DNA of 64,000 bases from Pseudarthrobacter sp. NamB4 (GCF_005796185.1 NZ_VAHM01000004.1:124001-188000), one strand, 5' to 3'; shown: positions 1-9,064, counted from the stretch's first letter. Made by a program: numbers and translations. The notes: generated from the sequence alone by a model not told the origin.

Positions 1-483
1 GGCCAGCTGGGGGAGCTGCGGTCCAACCGGATGGTGGCCGCCTATGGTGCCTCGGCCAAGCCGTCCGTGCCCGACGCCGTCGCGATGCTTCGGGAGGAAC
101 TTGCCGGAGGTGCCGGGGCGGGGGAGTCCGCGGGAGCTGTCGACGTCGGCGGGCGGGTTGTCATCGCCTCCTACCTGTTGGCGCCGGGCTACTTCCACGA
201 CCAGCTGGCCAAGGCGGGTGCCGATCTCGTCACCGAGCCGCTGCTGCCGTCTCCGGTGCTCGCCGAAATCGCGCTCGACCGGTATGACGGCGCCGTCGAA
301 AAGGCGCGGGAATCCGCGGCCCGCGCATCAGCCGGGGAACCGGCGAAGGCGCCGGCTGAAGCGGAGCCCCGGACGCCGTCGGAGGCTTCCCCGGAAGCCC
401 CCGCAGAACCACCGGCAAATGCACAGCAGGGTGGCCCGATCAAGGCCGTCCGGCGTTTCGTGACGAAATATTTCCCTAGGTGA
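1..483 (+). CDS. Sirohydrochlorin chelatase-like protein, 3' end only
   Basis: The frame is open from base 1, so the start lies outside the window. The visible 160 residues hold the end of a CbiX/SirB-type chelatase domain (the stretch SYLLAPGYFHDQL is typical of the second half), which would insert Fe2+ into sirohydrochlorin to make siroheme. It lies just upstream of the siroheme enzyme sulfite reductase, which supports that role. After about residue 95 the protein becomes a Pro/Ala/Glu-rich tail of about 50 residues ending in a basic, aromatic segment (AVRRFVTKYFPR), not part of the catalytic fold. Cobalt chelation cannot be excluded from the fragment. Confidence 0.75.
   Translation, partial: GQLGELRSNRMVAAYGASAKPSVPDAVAMLREELAGGAGAGESAGAVDVGGRVVIASYLLAPGYFHDQLAKAGADLVTEPLLPSPVLAEIALDRYDGAVEKARESAARASAGEPAKAPAEAEPRTPSEASPEAPAEPPANAQQGGPIKAVRRFVTKYFPR
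456..468. promoter_or_regulatory. 13-bp perfect palindrome upstream of sulfite reductase
   Basis: TTTCGT-G-ACGAAA is a perfect inverted repeat with one central base. It lies in the last codons of the chelatase gene and about 70 bases upstream of the sulfite reductase start. Position and symmetry suit a repressor or activator site, but the bases are also coding, so chance is possible. Confidence 0.3.
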
Positions 484-501
484 CTTAGCGTTTCCGGGCC
501 T

Positions 502-531
502 TTGTGACGCAATTCGGGCGGGACCTACAGT
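502..531 (+). promoter_or_regulatory. Promoter of the sulfite reductase operon, probably leaderless
   Basis: TTGTGA (502-507) and TACAGT (526-531) are separated by 18 bases. TACAGT ends 6 bases before the ATG at 538, so transcription should begin at or next to the start codon. No Shine-Dalgarno sequence is present, which fits a leaderless mRNA. The -35 box overlaps the word TGTGACGC (503-510), found again upstream of the ABC transporter and cysG. Confidence 0.6.
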
Positions 532-537
532 CGTTTC

Positions 538-2283
538 ATGACTGATACAGCTCTAGCCGGAGCGTCCGCGGACTCCGCTGCCCCCAAGCGCCCGGCCCGC
601 CCGTCCCGTCCCGCCGCAAAGCCGCACGGGCAGTGGAAAGTGGACGGCAAGACGCCCCTGAACGCCAACGAAACCTGGAAACAGGAAGACGACGGCCTCA
701 ACGTGCGCGAGCGTATCGAAACCATCTACGCCAAAGAGGGCTTCGACGCCATCCCCGGCCAGGACCTGCACGGGCGCTTCCGCTGGTGGGGCCTGTACAC
801 CCAGCGCAAGCCCGGGATTGACGGCGGCAAAACCGCAACCCTTGAGCCGCACGAGCTCGAGGACAAGTACTTCATGCTGCGCGTGCGCATCGACGGCGGC
901 GCCCTCAGCACGGAGCAGCTGCGCGTCATCGGCCAGATCTCGGTGGACTTCGCGCGGGACTCGGCCGACCTCACGGATCGCCAGAACATCCAGCTGCACT
1001 GGATCCGGGTGGAGGACATCCCGGAGATCTGGAACCGCCTGGAAGGTGTGGGCCTGTCCACCACCGAAGCCTGCGGTGACGTTCCCCGCGTGATCCTTGG
1101 CTCGCCCGTGGCCGGCATCGCCAAGGACGAGATTATCGACCCCACCCCGCTGATCGAGGAGCTGGGGGAGCGGTTCATCGGCAATCCGCTGCTCTCCAAC
1201 CTGCCCCGCAAGTACAAGACGGCGATTACCGGGCATCCCAGCCAGGATGTGGTGCACGAAATCAACGACTTCGCCCTGGTGGGCGTCCGCCACCCCGAAC
1301 TCGGGATTGGCTATGACCTCTGGGCCGGCGGCGCGCTGTCCACCAACCCGATGCTGGGCAAGCGCCTGGGCGCGTTCGTGAAGCCCGAGCAGGCAGCGGA
1401 CGTGTGGCTCGGCGTCACCAGCATTTTCCGCGACTACGGCTACCGGCGCATGCGCACCAAAGCCCGCCTGAAGTTCCTCATGGCCGACTGGGGCCCGGAG
1501 AAGTTCCGCCAGATCCTCGAGGACGAATACCTCGGCTACAAGCTCGCCGACGGCCCCGCCGCGCCCAAGCCCACCACCCCCGGCGACCATGTGGGCGTGC
1601 ACGAGCAGAAGGACGGCAAGTTCTTCATCGGTGCCACCCCGGTGGCCGGCCGCCTCTCCGGCGCCGCGCTGGTGAAGCTCGCGGACACCCTTGAGGCCCG
1701 CGGCTCGTACCGCCTGCGCACTACCCCGCACCAGAAGCTTGTTGTCCTGGATGTCGAGAAGGACCAGGTGGAGCCTCTGGTGGCCGAGCTGGACGCCCTG
1801 GGCCTGTCCGCCCGCCCGTCCGTGTTCCGCCGCGGCACCATCGCCTGCACCGGCATCGAGTACTGCAAGCTCGCCATCGTGGAGACCAAGCACACGGCCG
1901 CCACTGCCGTCGCCGAGCTGGAGCGCCGTTTGGCCGACCTCGCCGAAACCGGTCAACTGCCGCAGGCACTGTCGCTGCACATCAACGGTTGCCCCAACTC
2001 CTGCGCCCGTATCCAGACGGCGGACATCGGCCTCAAGGGCATGATGCTTCCCACGCCCGAGGGCGACCCCTCCCCGGGTTTCCAGGTCCACCTGGGGGGC
2101 GGGCTGGCGTCCAGGGACCGTGAGGAAGCAGGGCTGGGCCGCACCGTCCGCGGACTCAGGGTCTACGTCGACGACCTGCCCGACTACGTGGAGCGCGTGG
2201 TCCGCCGGTTTGTCTCCGACCGTGCCGAGGGGCAGACCTTCGCCGAATGGGCCCACGCAGCAGACGAGGAGGCACTCCAGTGA
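538..2283 (+). CDS. sir: Assimilatory sulfite reductase (ferredoxin type)
   Basis: 581 residues, the usual length for a monomeric ferredoxin-dependent nitrite/sulfite reductase with two duplicated half-domains. The siroheme-[4Fe-4S] ligands are visible as C437-X5-C443 and C485-X3-C489 (CTGIEYC and CPNSC). It reduces sulfite to sulfide with six electrons in the cytoplasm. Nitrite reductase is the alternative for this family, but the next genes (cysH, cysD, cysN) decide for sulfite. Electrons probably come through a ferredoxin and one of the two FprA reductases in the window. First gene of an overlapping operon; its stop overlaps the cysH start. Confidence 0.93.
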   Translation: MTDTALAGASADSAAPKRPARPSRPAAKPHGQWKVDGKTPLNANETWKQEDDGLNVRERIETIYAKEGFDAIPGQDLHGRFRWWGLYTQRKPGIDGGKTATLEPHELEDKYFMLRVRIDGGALSTEQLRVIGQISVDFARDSADLTDRQNIQLHWIRVEDIPEIWNRLEGVGLSTTEACGDVPRVILGSPVAGIAKDEIIDPTPLIEELGERFIGNPLLSNLPRKYKTAITGHPSQDVVHEINDFALVGVRHPELGIGYDLWAGGALSTNPMLGKRLGAFVKPEQAADVWLGVTSIFRDYGYRRMRTKARLKFLMADWGPEKFRQILEDEYLGYKLADGPAAPKPTTPGDHVGVHEQKDGKFFIGATPVAGRLSGAALVKLADTLEARGSYRLRTTPHQKLVVLDVEKDQVEPLVAELDALGLSARPSVFRRGTIACTGIEYCKLAIVETKHTAATAVAELERRLADLAETGQLPQALSLHINGCPNSCARIQTADIGLKGMMLPTPEGDPSPGFQVHLGGGLASRDREEAGLGRTVRGLRVYVDDLPDYVERVVRRFVSDRAEGQTFAEWAHAADEEALQ

Positions 2284-3086
2284 GCAAGCACGCCCTTGGT
2301 GTTGACCCGGTGGTTGCCCCTGCCGCGGCTTCCGCGCAGGTGGAGGCCACGGTGGCAACCGCGGTGGCTGAACCTGCCGACCCCAAGCTCCGCAGCAAGG
2401 AAGAGCTGAAGGCCGTGGCCGAGGCCGGCGCCGCCGAGCTCGGCTGGGACGCCCCGGCCCGCGACGTGATCGCCTGGGTGGAGCGGAACTTTGACCTGCC
2501 CGCCGTCGCCGTCGCCTGCTCCATGGCCGACGCCGTCCTGCCCGCCCTGGTGGCGGACCAGATGCCCGGCGTCGACGTCCTGTTCCTGGAGACCGGCTAC
2601 CACTTCCCGGAAACCTACGCCACGCGCGACGAGGTTGCTGCCAACCTCCGCGTCAACGTGGTGGACGTGCTCCCGGAGAACACCGTGGAGCAGCAGGACC
2701 GGCTCCTGGGCAAAAACCTCTTTGCCCGCGATGCCGCCCAGTGCTGCGCCCTCCGCAAGGTGGCCCCGCTCCAGCGCACCCTGGCCAAATACGAACTGTG
2801 GTTCACTGGCGTGCGCCGCGACGAGGCCCCCACCCGCACCAACACCCCGCTGGTGACCTGGGATGAAAAGAACGGGCTGGTCAAGGTCAACCCGATGGCC
2901 GCGTGGACGTTCGACCAGGTGGTCCAGTACTCCGACGACAACCTCCTGCCCGTCAACCCGCTCCTGTCCCAGGGCTACCCGTCCATCGGTTGCCAGCCCT
3001 GCACCCGCAAAGTGGCACCCGGCGAGGACCCCCGCGCCGGCCGCTGGGCAGGAACCAACAAGACAGAATGCGGACTACACGTATGA
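2280..3086 (+). CDS. cysH: Adenylylsulfate (APS) reductase, CysH family
   Basis: The start is GTG at 2280, preceded by AGGAGG with 7 bases of spacing and overlapping the sulfite reductase stop, giving 268 residues. It reduces activated sulfate to sulfite using thioredoxin. The four cysteines that bind [4Fe-4S] in APS-specific enzymes are all present (C155-C156 and C238-X2-C241), as is the C-terminal catalytic cysteine (C264, in TECGLHV). True PAPS reductases lack the cluster cysteines, so APS is the likely substrate; the absence of an APS kinase gene nearby agrees. Residues 1-45 are an Ala/Val/Pro-rich, poorly conserved extension. Confidence 0.92.
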   Translation: MSKHALGVDPVVAPAAASAQVEATVATAVAEPADPKLRSKEELKAVAEAGAAELGWDAPARDVIAWVERNFDLPAVAVACSMADAVLPALVADQMPGVDVLFLETGYHFPETYATRDEVAANLRVNVVDVLPENTVEQQDRLLGKNLFARDAAQCCALRKVAPLQRTLAKYELWFTGVRRDEAPTRTNTPLVTWDEKNGLVKVNPMAAWTFDQVVQYSDDNLLPVNPLLSQGYPSIGCQPCTRKVAPGEDPRAGRWAGTNKTECGLHV

Positions 3087-4027
3087 GCACTTCATTAAGC
3101 GAGGAGACCCAGGTGACTGAGTCCGCCGTCTCAACCAGACTGAGCAGCCTGGACACCCTCGAGTCCGAGGCCATCCACATCATCCGTGAGGTGGTTGCCG
3201 AGTTCGAGAAGCCCGCGCTGCTGTTCTCCGGCGGCAAGGACTCCGTGGTGATGCTGCACCTGGCCACGAAGGCCTTCTGGCCCGGCAAGGTGCCGTTTCC
3301 CGTGCTGCACGTGGACACCGGCCACAACTTCCCCGAGGTCATCGACTTCCGCGACCGCACGGTTGAGCGTCTGGGCCTGAAGCTCGTGGTGGGTTCCGTG
3401 CAGGAGTTCATCGATCGCGGGGAGCTCGCCGAGCGCGCGGACGGCACCCGCAACCCGCTGCAGACCGTGCCGCTGCTGGATGCCATCCAGCAGAACAAGT
3501 TCGACGCCGTGTTCGGCGGCGGCCGCCGCGACGAGGACAAGGCCCGCGCCAAGGAGCGCATTCTGAGCCTGCGGGATGAGTTCGGCCAGTGGGACCCGCG
3601 CAACCAGCGTCCCGAACTGTGGAACCTCTACAACGGCCGCCACACCGTGGGCCAGCACGTCCGCGCATTCCCCATCAGCAACTGGACCGAGCTGGACATC
3701 TGGCGGTACATCGAGCGCGAGAACATCGAGCTGCCCGGGCTGTACTACGCCCACGAGCGCGAGGTCTTCGCCCGAGACGGGATGTGGCGCGCGGTCGGTG
3801 AGGTGTCCCAGCCGCTGCCGCACGAGGAAGTCATCACCAAGACTGTCCGCTACCGCACCGTGGGGGACATGTCCTGCACCGGCGCCGTGGAGTCGGACGC
3901 CTACACGGTGTCTGACGTGGTGATTGAGGTTGCCGCCTCCACCCTGACCGAGCGTGGCGCCACCCGTGCGGACGACCGCATCTCCGAGGCCGCCATGGAA
4001 GACCGCAAGAAGGACGGGTATTTCTAA
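3083..4027 (+). CDS. cysD: Sulfate adenylyltransferase small subunit
   Basis: ATP sulfurylase subunit 2 makes APS from sulfate and ATP together with CysN. The PP-loop SGGKDS is near residues 49-54, and the conserved C-terminal stretch DRISEAAMEDRKKDGYF ends the protein. The ATG at 3083 overlaps the cysH stop (ATGA), giving 314 residues. A GTG at 3113 has a better ribosome site (AGGAG, 6 bases away) and would give 304 residues, closer to the usual 302, so the true start is uncertain. The stop overlaps the cysN start (TAATG), so the two subunits are translationally coupled. Confidence 0.93.
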   Translation: MSTSLSEETQVTESAVSTRLSSLDTLESEAIHIIREVVAEFEKPALLFSGGKDSVVMLHLATKAFWPGKVPFPVLHVDTGHNFPEVIDFRDRTVERLGLKLVVGSVQEFIDRGELAERADGTRNPLQTVPLLDAIQQNKFDAVFGGGRRDEDKARAKERILSLRDEFGQWDPRNQRPELWNLYNGRHTVGQHVRAFPISNWTELDIWRYIERENIELPGLYYAHEREVFARDGMWRAVGEVSQPLPHEEVITKTVRYRTVGDMSCTGAVESDAYTVSDVVIEVAASTLTERGATRADDRISEAAMEDRKKDGYF

Positions 4028-5433
4028 TGACCACCGAAGCAGTTCTCCCGGCGGACCTGGGAACAGCCCTGCCCACCACTCTCTTCCGGTTTGCCACCGC
4101 AGGATCGGTCGACGATGGCAAGTCCACTTTGGTGGGCCGCCTCCTTCACGATTCCAAGGCGATCCTGGCTGACCAGCTCGACGCCGTTGCCAGGACCTCC
4201 GCGGACCGCGGTTTCGGCGGCGACAAGGGCGGCATCGACCTCGCACTGCTGACCGACGGCCTGCGTGCCGAGCGCGAGCAGGGCATCACCATCGACGTGG
4301 CCTACCGCTACTTCGCCACCGACCGCCGCAGCTTCATCCTGGCCGACTGCCCCGGGCACGTCCAGTACACCAAGAACACGGTGACGGGGGCGTCCACTGC
4401 AGATGCCGTCGTCGTACTCATCGACGCTCGGAAAGGCGTGCTGGAGCAGACCCGCCGGCACCTGTCCGTGCTGCAGCTGCTGCGCGTGGCGCACGTGATA
4501 GTGGCCGTAAACAAGATTGACCTGGTGGACTTCAGCGAGTCCGTGTTCCGCGAGATCGAAGCCGATGTGCAGCAGGTGGGCCGCGAGCTGGGCCTGGGCT
4601 CGGACGGCATCAGCGACCTGCTGGTCATCCCGGTATCCGCGCTCGACGGCGACAACGTGGTGGAGCGCTCCGAGCGGACCCCGTGGTACTCCGGCCCGGC
4701 GTTGCTGGAGGTCCTCGAGACCCTCCCGGCAGCCGACGAACTCGAGAGCCACCTGGAGAGCTTCCGCTTTCCGGTGCAGCTGGTCATCCGGCCGCAGGGC
4801 GCCCTGGCCCCCGACGCGGTCGCCGCCGGCCTGGACGTAGAGGCCTACCGCGATTACCGTGCATACGCCGGCCAGATCACCGAAGGCTCGGTGAAGGTGG
4901 GGGACCAGGTGTCCGTGCTGACGCCGGGCCAGGATCCGCGCACCACCACGGTGGTGGGCATTGACTTCGCCGGAGCTTCCCTCGAGGAAGCCGCCGCGCC
5001 GCAGTCCGTTGCCATCCGCCTGGCTGAGGAGTTCGACGTCGCCCGCGGTGACACCATCGCAGCCGCCGGCACCGTCCGGGAAGCCTCGGCCGACCTGTAC
5101 GCCTCGCTCTGCTGGCTGTCCCCGAAGCCGCTCCGCGAAGGTGCCAAGGTCCTGGTCAAGCACGGCACCCGCACCGTCCAGGCCCTGGTCCGCAACGTCA
5201 ACGGCAAACTGGACCTGTCCACCTTCAAGCTGGAGCAGGCCTCCGCCCTGGAGCTGAACGACATCGGCCACGCACAGCTCCGGCTCGCCGCGCCGCTGCC
5301 GCTGGAGAACTACCTGCACCACCGCCGCACCGGTGCCTTCCTGCTGATCGACCCTTTGGACGGCAACACGCTGGCCGCGGGCTTGGTCAAGGACCACCCG
5401 GGCGACCACGAGGATGAGCGCTACAGCATCTAG
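4027..5433 (+). CDS. cysN: Sulfate adenylyltransferase large subunit (GTPase)
   Basis: 468 residues. G-protein motifs are intact: G1 SVDDGKST near residue 27, G3 DCPGHVQYTKN, G4 NKID and G5 SAL. GTP hydrolysis drives APS formation by CysD. The protein ends after the EF-Tu-like beta-barrel domains, so it lacks the C-terminal APS-kinase domain that some actinobacterial CysN/NodQ fusions carry. With no cysC in the window, the pathway stops at APS. Last gene of the operon; a hairpin follows. Confidence 0.95.
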   Translation: MTTEAVLPADLGTALPTTLFRFATAGSVDDGKSTLVGRLLHDSKAILADQLDAVARTSADRGFGGDKGGIDLALLTDGLRAEREQGITIDVAYRYFATDRRSFILADCPGHVQYTKNTVTGASTADAVVVLIDARKGVLEQTRRHLSVLQLLRVAHVIVAVNKIDLVDFSESVFREIEADVQQVGRELGLGSDGISDLLVIPVSALDGDNVVERSERTPWYSGPALLEVLETLPAADELESHLESFRFPVQLVIRPQGALAPDAVAAGLDVEAYRDYRAYAGQITEGSVKVGDQVSVLTPGQDPRTTTVVGIDFAGASLEEAAAPQSVAIRLAEEFDVARGDTIAAAGTVREASADLYASLCWLSPKPLREGAKVLVKHGTRTVQALVRNVNGKLDLSTFKLEQASALELNDIGHAQLRLAAPLPLENYLHHRRTGAFLLIDPLDGNTLAAGLVKDHPGDHEDERYSI

Positions 5434-5441
5434 CCTTCCTG

Positions 5442-5505
5442 AAACCGCGGCTTATTCCCAGATCCGGGCCCTGAGGGTTCTGATCCTCGAACAGGCCGCG
5501 GTTTT
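5442..5505 (+). terminator. Probable terminator after cysN
   Basis: AAACCGCGGC (5442-5451) pairs with GCCGCGGTTTT (5495-5505). The loop is long (about 43 bases), but the T run and the position just after the operon support termination. Confidence 0.55.
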
Positions 5506-5690
5506 GTCGTTTGGACTGGTGAGCCGCCGCTCCAAGTACAGGTTCCGGCCCCCAGTGTCGTCCTGCTGAAATCCAAGTACTCGCTACTCGTGCGGGCTGC
5601 TGCGGCACAAGGAGTTAATGGTCAGCGGGGGCACGAGCTTCCTCAGGGACCTGGACGCGACGGCGTTGGGGCGGACCGGTAAGGAGTACC

Positions 5691-6479
5691 GTGGAGAGAT
5701 CGACAGGACATCGGTGGTACAGCCGCGCGGCTGAACTCTTCAGACGGGATTCCGAGGACTGGAGGATCCCGCCGCGGCAGGCACTGCTGCTCGCGCTGCT
5801 CCCTCTTGTCCTCGCCGTCGTCGTAGCGGCCACTGTTCCCTTCAAGGAGTTCTACCTCTGGCTCGTTGACGAGGACTCCCTCATCGAGTGGCTCCAGTTC
5901 CTCTGCCTGCTGGGCGCCTGCATCCTCCTGCCCATCATCACCTTCCGCCTCTTCCGGTCGGGACTGGCGCGCATTGCAGTCCTCTATGGGCTCGTCACAC
6001 TCGGTGTATGGTTCCTCACCGGCGAGGAGATCTCGTGGGGCCAGCGCATCTTTGGCTGGGACACCCCCGAAGACCTGGAAGAGGTCAACCGCCAGGGGGA
6101 AACTACCGTCCACAACATCCGTGGAGTGCAGGAACTGGTCCCTGTCGCCATGCTTCTGGCCAGCCTGTACGGTGCCTGTGTCCCGCTGGTGTCAGCGGCG
6201 CTGGGTGACAGGTGGAGGGGGCTTGCGGCCAGGAAGCTGCTCGTTCCGCCGCTCTGCCTAGTACCGGCGTTCCTGCTGGCCGCGGCCTACCGCCTGTTCC
6301 GCCTGCTGATCTGGCCGGAACCCACATTCGTGATTTCGGAATACGGCGAAGTGATGGAACTATGCCTGTATCTGGGGCTGGCGCTGTTCTGCTGGTTCAA
6401 CCTGCGCCTCCTGCGGCGGCCGCAGCTGGAGGCTGAGACCGGGGATGCGCCCCGCCGCCTGCACCGGAGGGCTATGTAG
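5691..6479 (+). CDS. Multi-pass membrane protein of unknown function
   Basis: 262 residues from a GTG start with AAGGAG about 4 bases upstream. About six hydrophobic segments are visible. A conserved block near the middle (GEEISWGQRIFGW, then TP and a later GET...HN) recurs, from memory, in uncharacterised bacterial membrane proteins, so this is a real conserved family rather than an orphan. No enzymatic motif or substrate can be assigned. It stands alone between the cysN terminator and rtcB. Confidence 0.7.
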   Translation: MERSTGHRWYSRAAELFRRDSEDWRIPPRQALLLALLPLVLAVVVAATVPFKEFYLWLVDEDSLIEWLQFLCLLGACILLPIITFRLFRSGLARIAVLYGLVTLGVWFLTGEEISWGQRIFGWDTPEDLEEVNRQGETTVHNIRGVQELVPVAMLLASLYGACVPLVSAALGDRWRGLAARKLLVPPLCLVPAFLLAAAYRLFRLLIWPEPTFVISEYGEVMELCLYLGLALFCWFNLRLLRRPQLEAETGDAPRRLHRRAM

Positions 6480-6602
6480 CTACCCGCCGGCGGCGCCCAC
6501 TTCATGTTTCCAGGACCGCTTTGGGTTTCTGCAGGTCCTTGGCGGTCTGCCGGTTAGCCTGGGAACCACGTTAGTTCCCGGCCCCGTGGGAGAGGCACCT
6601 GC

Positions 6603-7769
6603 ATGGAAACGATCAGCCCGAAGCTGTTGAACTGGGCGTCCATCCTTGACAGTCAGACCCGCGAGCAGGCTGTCAAGACGGCAAGCCTGCCCTTCATCTA
6701 CCCGCACCTGGCCCTGATGCCGGATGCGCACCTGGGCAAGGGCGCCACCGTGGGTTCCGTCATCCCTACGCTGCGGGCGATCATCCCGGCGGCCGTGGGC
6801 GTGGACATCGGTTGCGGCATGATCGCGGTCCGCACCCAGTACTCCGTCAAGGACCTTCCGAAGGACCGGAAACGGATCCGGGAGGACATCGAGCGTGTCA
6901 TTCCTCTCTCGGCGGGGCGCAACAACAAAAGGATCCTGCCCACCGCCGAGCCACGCATCGCGGAGCTGAAGCAAATGGCTGCGAAGTCCGGGTTCAACCC
7001 GGCGCAGTACCTGCGCCAGTGGGAGCTGCAGCTGGGTTCGTTGGGCTCAGGCAACCATTTCATCGAAATCTGCGCGGACGAGGCGGACGGCGTATGGCTC
7101 TTCCTGCACTCCGGCTCGCGGGGCATCGGCAACAAGATTGCCCAACACCACATCGGCGTTGCCCAGCATGTCACCCGTAAGAACCAGGTCTACCTCCCCG
7201 ACCCGGACCTCGCTTACCTCGACGAGGGCACGCCTCAATTCGACCGCTACATCGCCGAGCTGCGCTGGGCACAGCACTTCGCCCTGCTCAACCGCGAAGA
7301 AATGATGGACCGGGTGAGAGCCCAATTCGCCCACTGGGTCGGCGGGCCCGTGCAGGAGCTGGAACGGATCAACTGCCACCACAACTTCACCCAGCAGGAG
7401 ACGCACTACGGCAAATCCGTGTGGGTGTCCCGGAAGGGGGCCATCAAAGCCGAGCCCGGCGATCCGGGACTTATCCCCGGATCCATGGGGACGGCGTCGT
7501 ACGTGGTGGAAGGCCGTGGCAACGCGGCGTCCCTGCACTCATCGCCCCACGGTGCGGGCCGGGAGTACTCGCGCAACGCGGCCCGGAAGGCGTTCACGCT
7601 GGAGGAGCTGAAGCGGGCGATGCGGGGGATCGAATTCCGTGCTTCGGAGGCTTTTATCGACGAAATCCCCGCCGCCTACAAGCCGATCGACCAGGTGATG
7701 CAGGATGCCGCGGACCTGGTGAGCGTGAGGCACAAGCTGCGGCAGCTGGTCAATGTGAAGGGCAACTGA
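6603..7769 (+). CDS. rtcB: RtcB-type RNA ligase
   Basis: 388 residues, close to the family norm of about 400. It joins 2',3'-cyclic phosphate (or 3'-phosphate) and 5'-OH RNA ends in a GTP- and Mn2+-dependent reaction. Metal and guanylation residues are visible: GVDIGCGM (Cys about residue 71), GSGNHF, HSGSRG, NCHHN and SSPHGAGR, whose His is the guanylated residue in RtcB. GGGAGAGG lies 7 bases before the ATG. No archease, RtcA or RtcR gene is adjacent, so neither regulation by RNA damage nor target is indicated by context. It sits between two sulfur operons with its own short upstream gap. Confidence 0.93.
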   Translation: METISPKLLNWASILDSQTREQAVKTASLPFIYPHLALMPDAHLGKGATVGSVIPTLRAIIPAAVGVDIGCGMIAVRTQYSVKDLPKDRKRIREDIERVIPLSAGRNNKRILPTAEPRIAELKQMAAKSGFNPAQYLRQWELQLGSLGSGNHFIEICADEADGVWLFLHSGSRGIGNKIAQHHIGVAQHVTRKNQVYLPDPDLAYLDEGTPQFDRYIAELRWAQHFALLNREEMMDRVRAQFAHWVGGPVQELERINCHHNFTQQETHYGKSVWVSRKGAIKAEPGDPGLIPGSMGTASYVVEGRGNAASLHSSPHGAGREYSRNAARKAFTLEELKRAMRGIEFRASEAFIDEIPAAYKPIDQVMQDAADLVSVRHKLRQLVNVKGN

Positions 7770-7800
7770 ACCGCCATACCGAGGCAGTCCTGCGTCCAAA

Positions 7801-7808
7801 TGTGACGC
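7801..7808 (+). promoter_or_regulatory. TGTGACGC box upstream of the sulfonate-type ABC operon
   Basis: TGTGACGC lies exactly 78 bases before the ABC transporter start at 7879. The same 8-mer lies 78 bases before the cysG start. An imperfect mirror (AGCGTGAC) follows about 9 bases later. Candidate activator or repressor site; no regulator in the window is tied to it. Confidence 0.35.
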
Positions 7809-7843
7809 TAGATGAACCAGCGTGACCCCCCGTTTCCGCTTCA

Positions 7844-7872
7844 TTGAACGGGTTTGGGCCACTCCCTATGGT
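7844..7872 (+). promoter_or_regulatory. Promoter of the sulfonate-type ABC operon, probably leaderless
   Basis: TTGAAC (7844-7849), a 17-base spacer and TATGGT (7867-7872) are followed by 6 bases and the ATG at 7879. This is the layout seen before sulfite reductase and cysG. It also decides the start: the upstream GTG at 7822 would lie before the promoter. Confidence 0.6.
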
Positions 7873-7878
7873 GAAACA

Positions 7879-9039
7879 ATGACTAGTTCCAAGCCCGGGA
7901 TGACCCGCATCGTGGCAGGCGAAAGCGCGGTCCCCAAGCGCAAGCGTGCCATCGAGGCTGCCCTGGCTATCGGGCTGGTCCTGCTGATTGCCGTGGGCGC
8001 CGTGGTGGCATCCACCGTTTCGCGTAAAACCGAGGCTCAGGCGGCTGAACCCGCCCCCGCTGCCGAGCTCAAGCTGGGCTATTTCGGCAACGTCACGCAC
8101 GCACCCGCCCTGGTGGGCATCAAAGAAGGCTTCCTTGCCGAAGCGTTGGGCAACACCGCCCTGAGCACAGAGACATTCAACGCCGGACCCGCGGCCATCG
8201 AGGCGCTGAACGCAGGCGCCATCGACGCCGCCTACATCGGCCCCAACCCGGCCATCAACTCTTTCGTGAAAAGCCAGGGCGAATCCGTCAGGATCATTGC
8301 CGGTGCCGCAGCCGGCGGAGCCCAGCTGGTGGTGAAGCCGGAGATCAATTCCGCCGCCAACCTCAAGGGAAAAACCCTTGCCTCGCCGCAGTTGGGCGGC
8401 ACCCAGGACGTAGCCTTGCGGGCGTGGCTCGCGGACCAGGGATACAAGACCAACGTGGACGGCAGCGGCGATGTCGCCATCAATCCCACCGAGAACGCCC
8501 AGTCGCTGAAGCTGTTCCAGGACGGAAAGCTCGACGGCGCGTGGTTGCCTGAGCCGTGGGCCTCCCGCCTGGTGCTCCAGGCCGGAGCGAAGGTGCTGGT
8601 GGACGAAAAGGACCTGTGGGATGGGGCCGTAACCGGCAAACCCGGCGAGTTCCCCACCACCGTCCTGATCGTGAACCAGAAGTTCGCTGCGGACCACCCG
8701 GAAACCGTCAAGGCACTGCTGGCCGGCCACGCCAAGTCGGTGGCCTGGCTGAACCAGGCGCCGGCCGGAGAGAAGGCCGCCGTCATCAACGCCGCCCTGC
8801 AGGAGTCCGCCGGTGCGGCCCTGGCTGATGACGTCCTGGCCCGCTCGCTGGCCAATATCACCTTCACCCTTGACCCGCTGGCCGGAGGCTACCCGCGGCT
8901 GCTGCAGGACGGCGTCGAAGCCGGCACCACCAGGCAGGCCGATCTTAACGGGCTCTTTGACCTCCGCTCGCTGAATGAGGTCACCGCGGGCGCCGGCAGC
9001 ACCGACAGGATTTCCGCGGCCGGCCTCGGCCAGGACTGA
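7879..9039 (+). CDS. ABC transporter substrate-binding protein, sulfonate/taurine/nitrate family
   Basis: 386 residues from the ATG at 7879. A basic N-terminus precedes one hydrophobic segment (about residues 24-47) with no lipobox cysteine, so it is secreted or membrane-anchored by the signal. The mature part begins ELKLGYFGNVTHAPALVG, typical of SsuA/TauA/NrtA periplasmic-binding folds. Followed by its ATPase and permease. The sulfur neighbours point to an organosulfonate or sulfate-like ligand, but no desulfonating monooxygenase (ssuD, tauD) is present, so the ligand remains open. Confidence 0.85.
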   Translation: MTSSKPGMTRIVAGESAVPKRKRAIEAALAIGLVLLIAVGAVVASTVSRKTEAQAAEPAPAAELKLGYFGNVTHAPALVGIKEGFLAEALGNTALSTETFNAGPAAIEALNAGAIDAAYIGPNPAINSFVKSQGESVRIIAGAAAGGAQLVVKPEINSAANLKGKTLASPQLGGTQDVALRAWLADQGYKTNVDGSGDVAINPTENAQSLKLFQDGKLDGAWLPEPWASRLVLQAGAKVLVDEKDLWDGAVTGKPGEFPTTVLIVNQKFAADHPETVKALLAGHAKSVAWLNQAPAGEKAAVINAALQESAGAALADDVLARSLANITFTLDPLAGGYPRLLQDGVEAGTTRQADLNGLFDLRSLNEVTAGAGSTDRISAAGLGQD

Positions 9040-9064
9040 CCAACCACTACCTAAGGACGGCACC

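Noticed and set aside
553-2358. 601-codon open frame on the minus strand opposite sulfite reductase
   Set aside because: Shadow frame created by the G/C third-position bias; repetitive composition and no domain, while the plus strand holds a textbook enzyme.
3087-5433. APS kinase (cysC), alone or fused to cysN
   Set aside because: CysN stops at 468 residues without a kinase domain, and no P-loop kinase gene follows.
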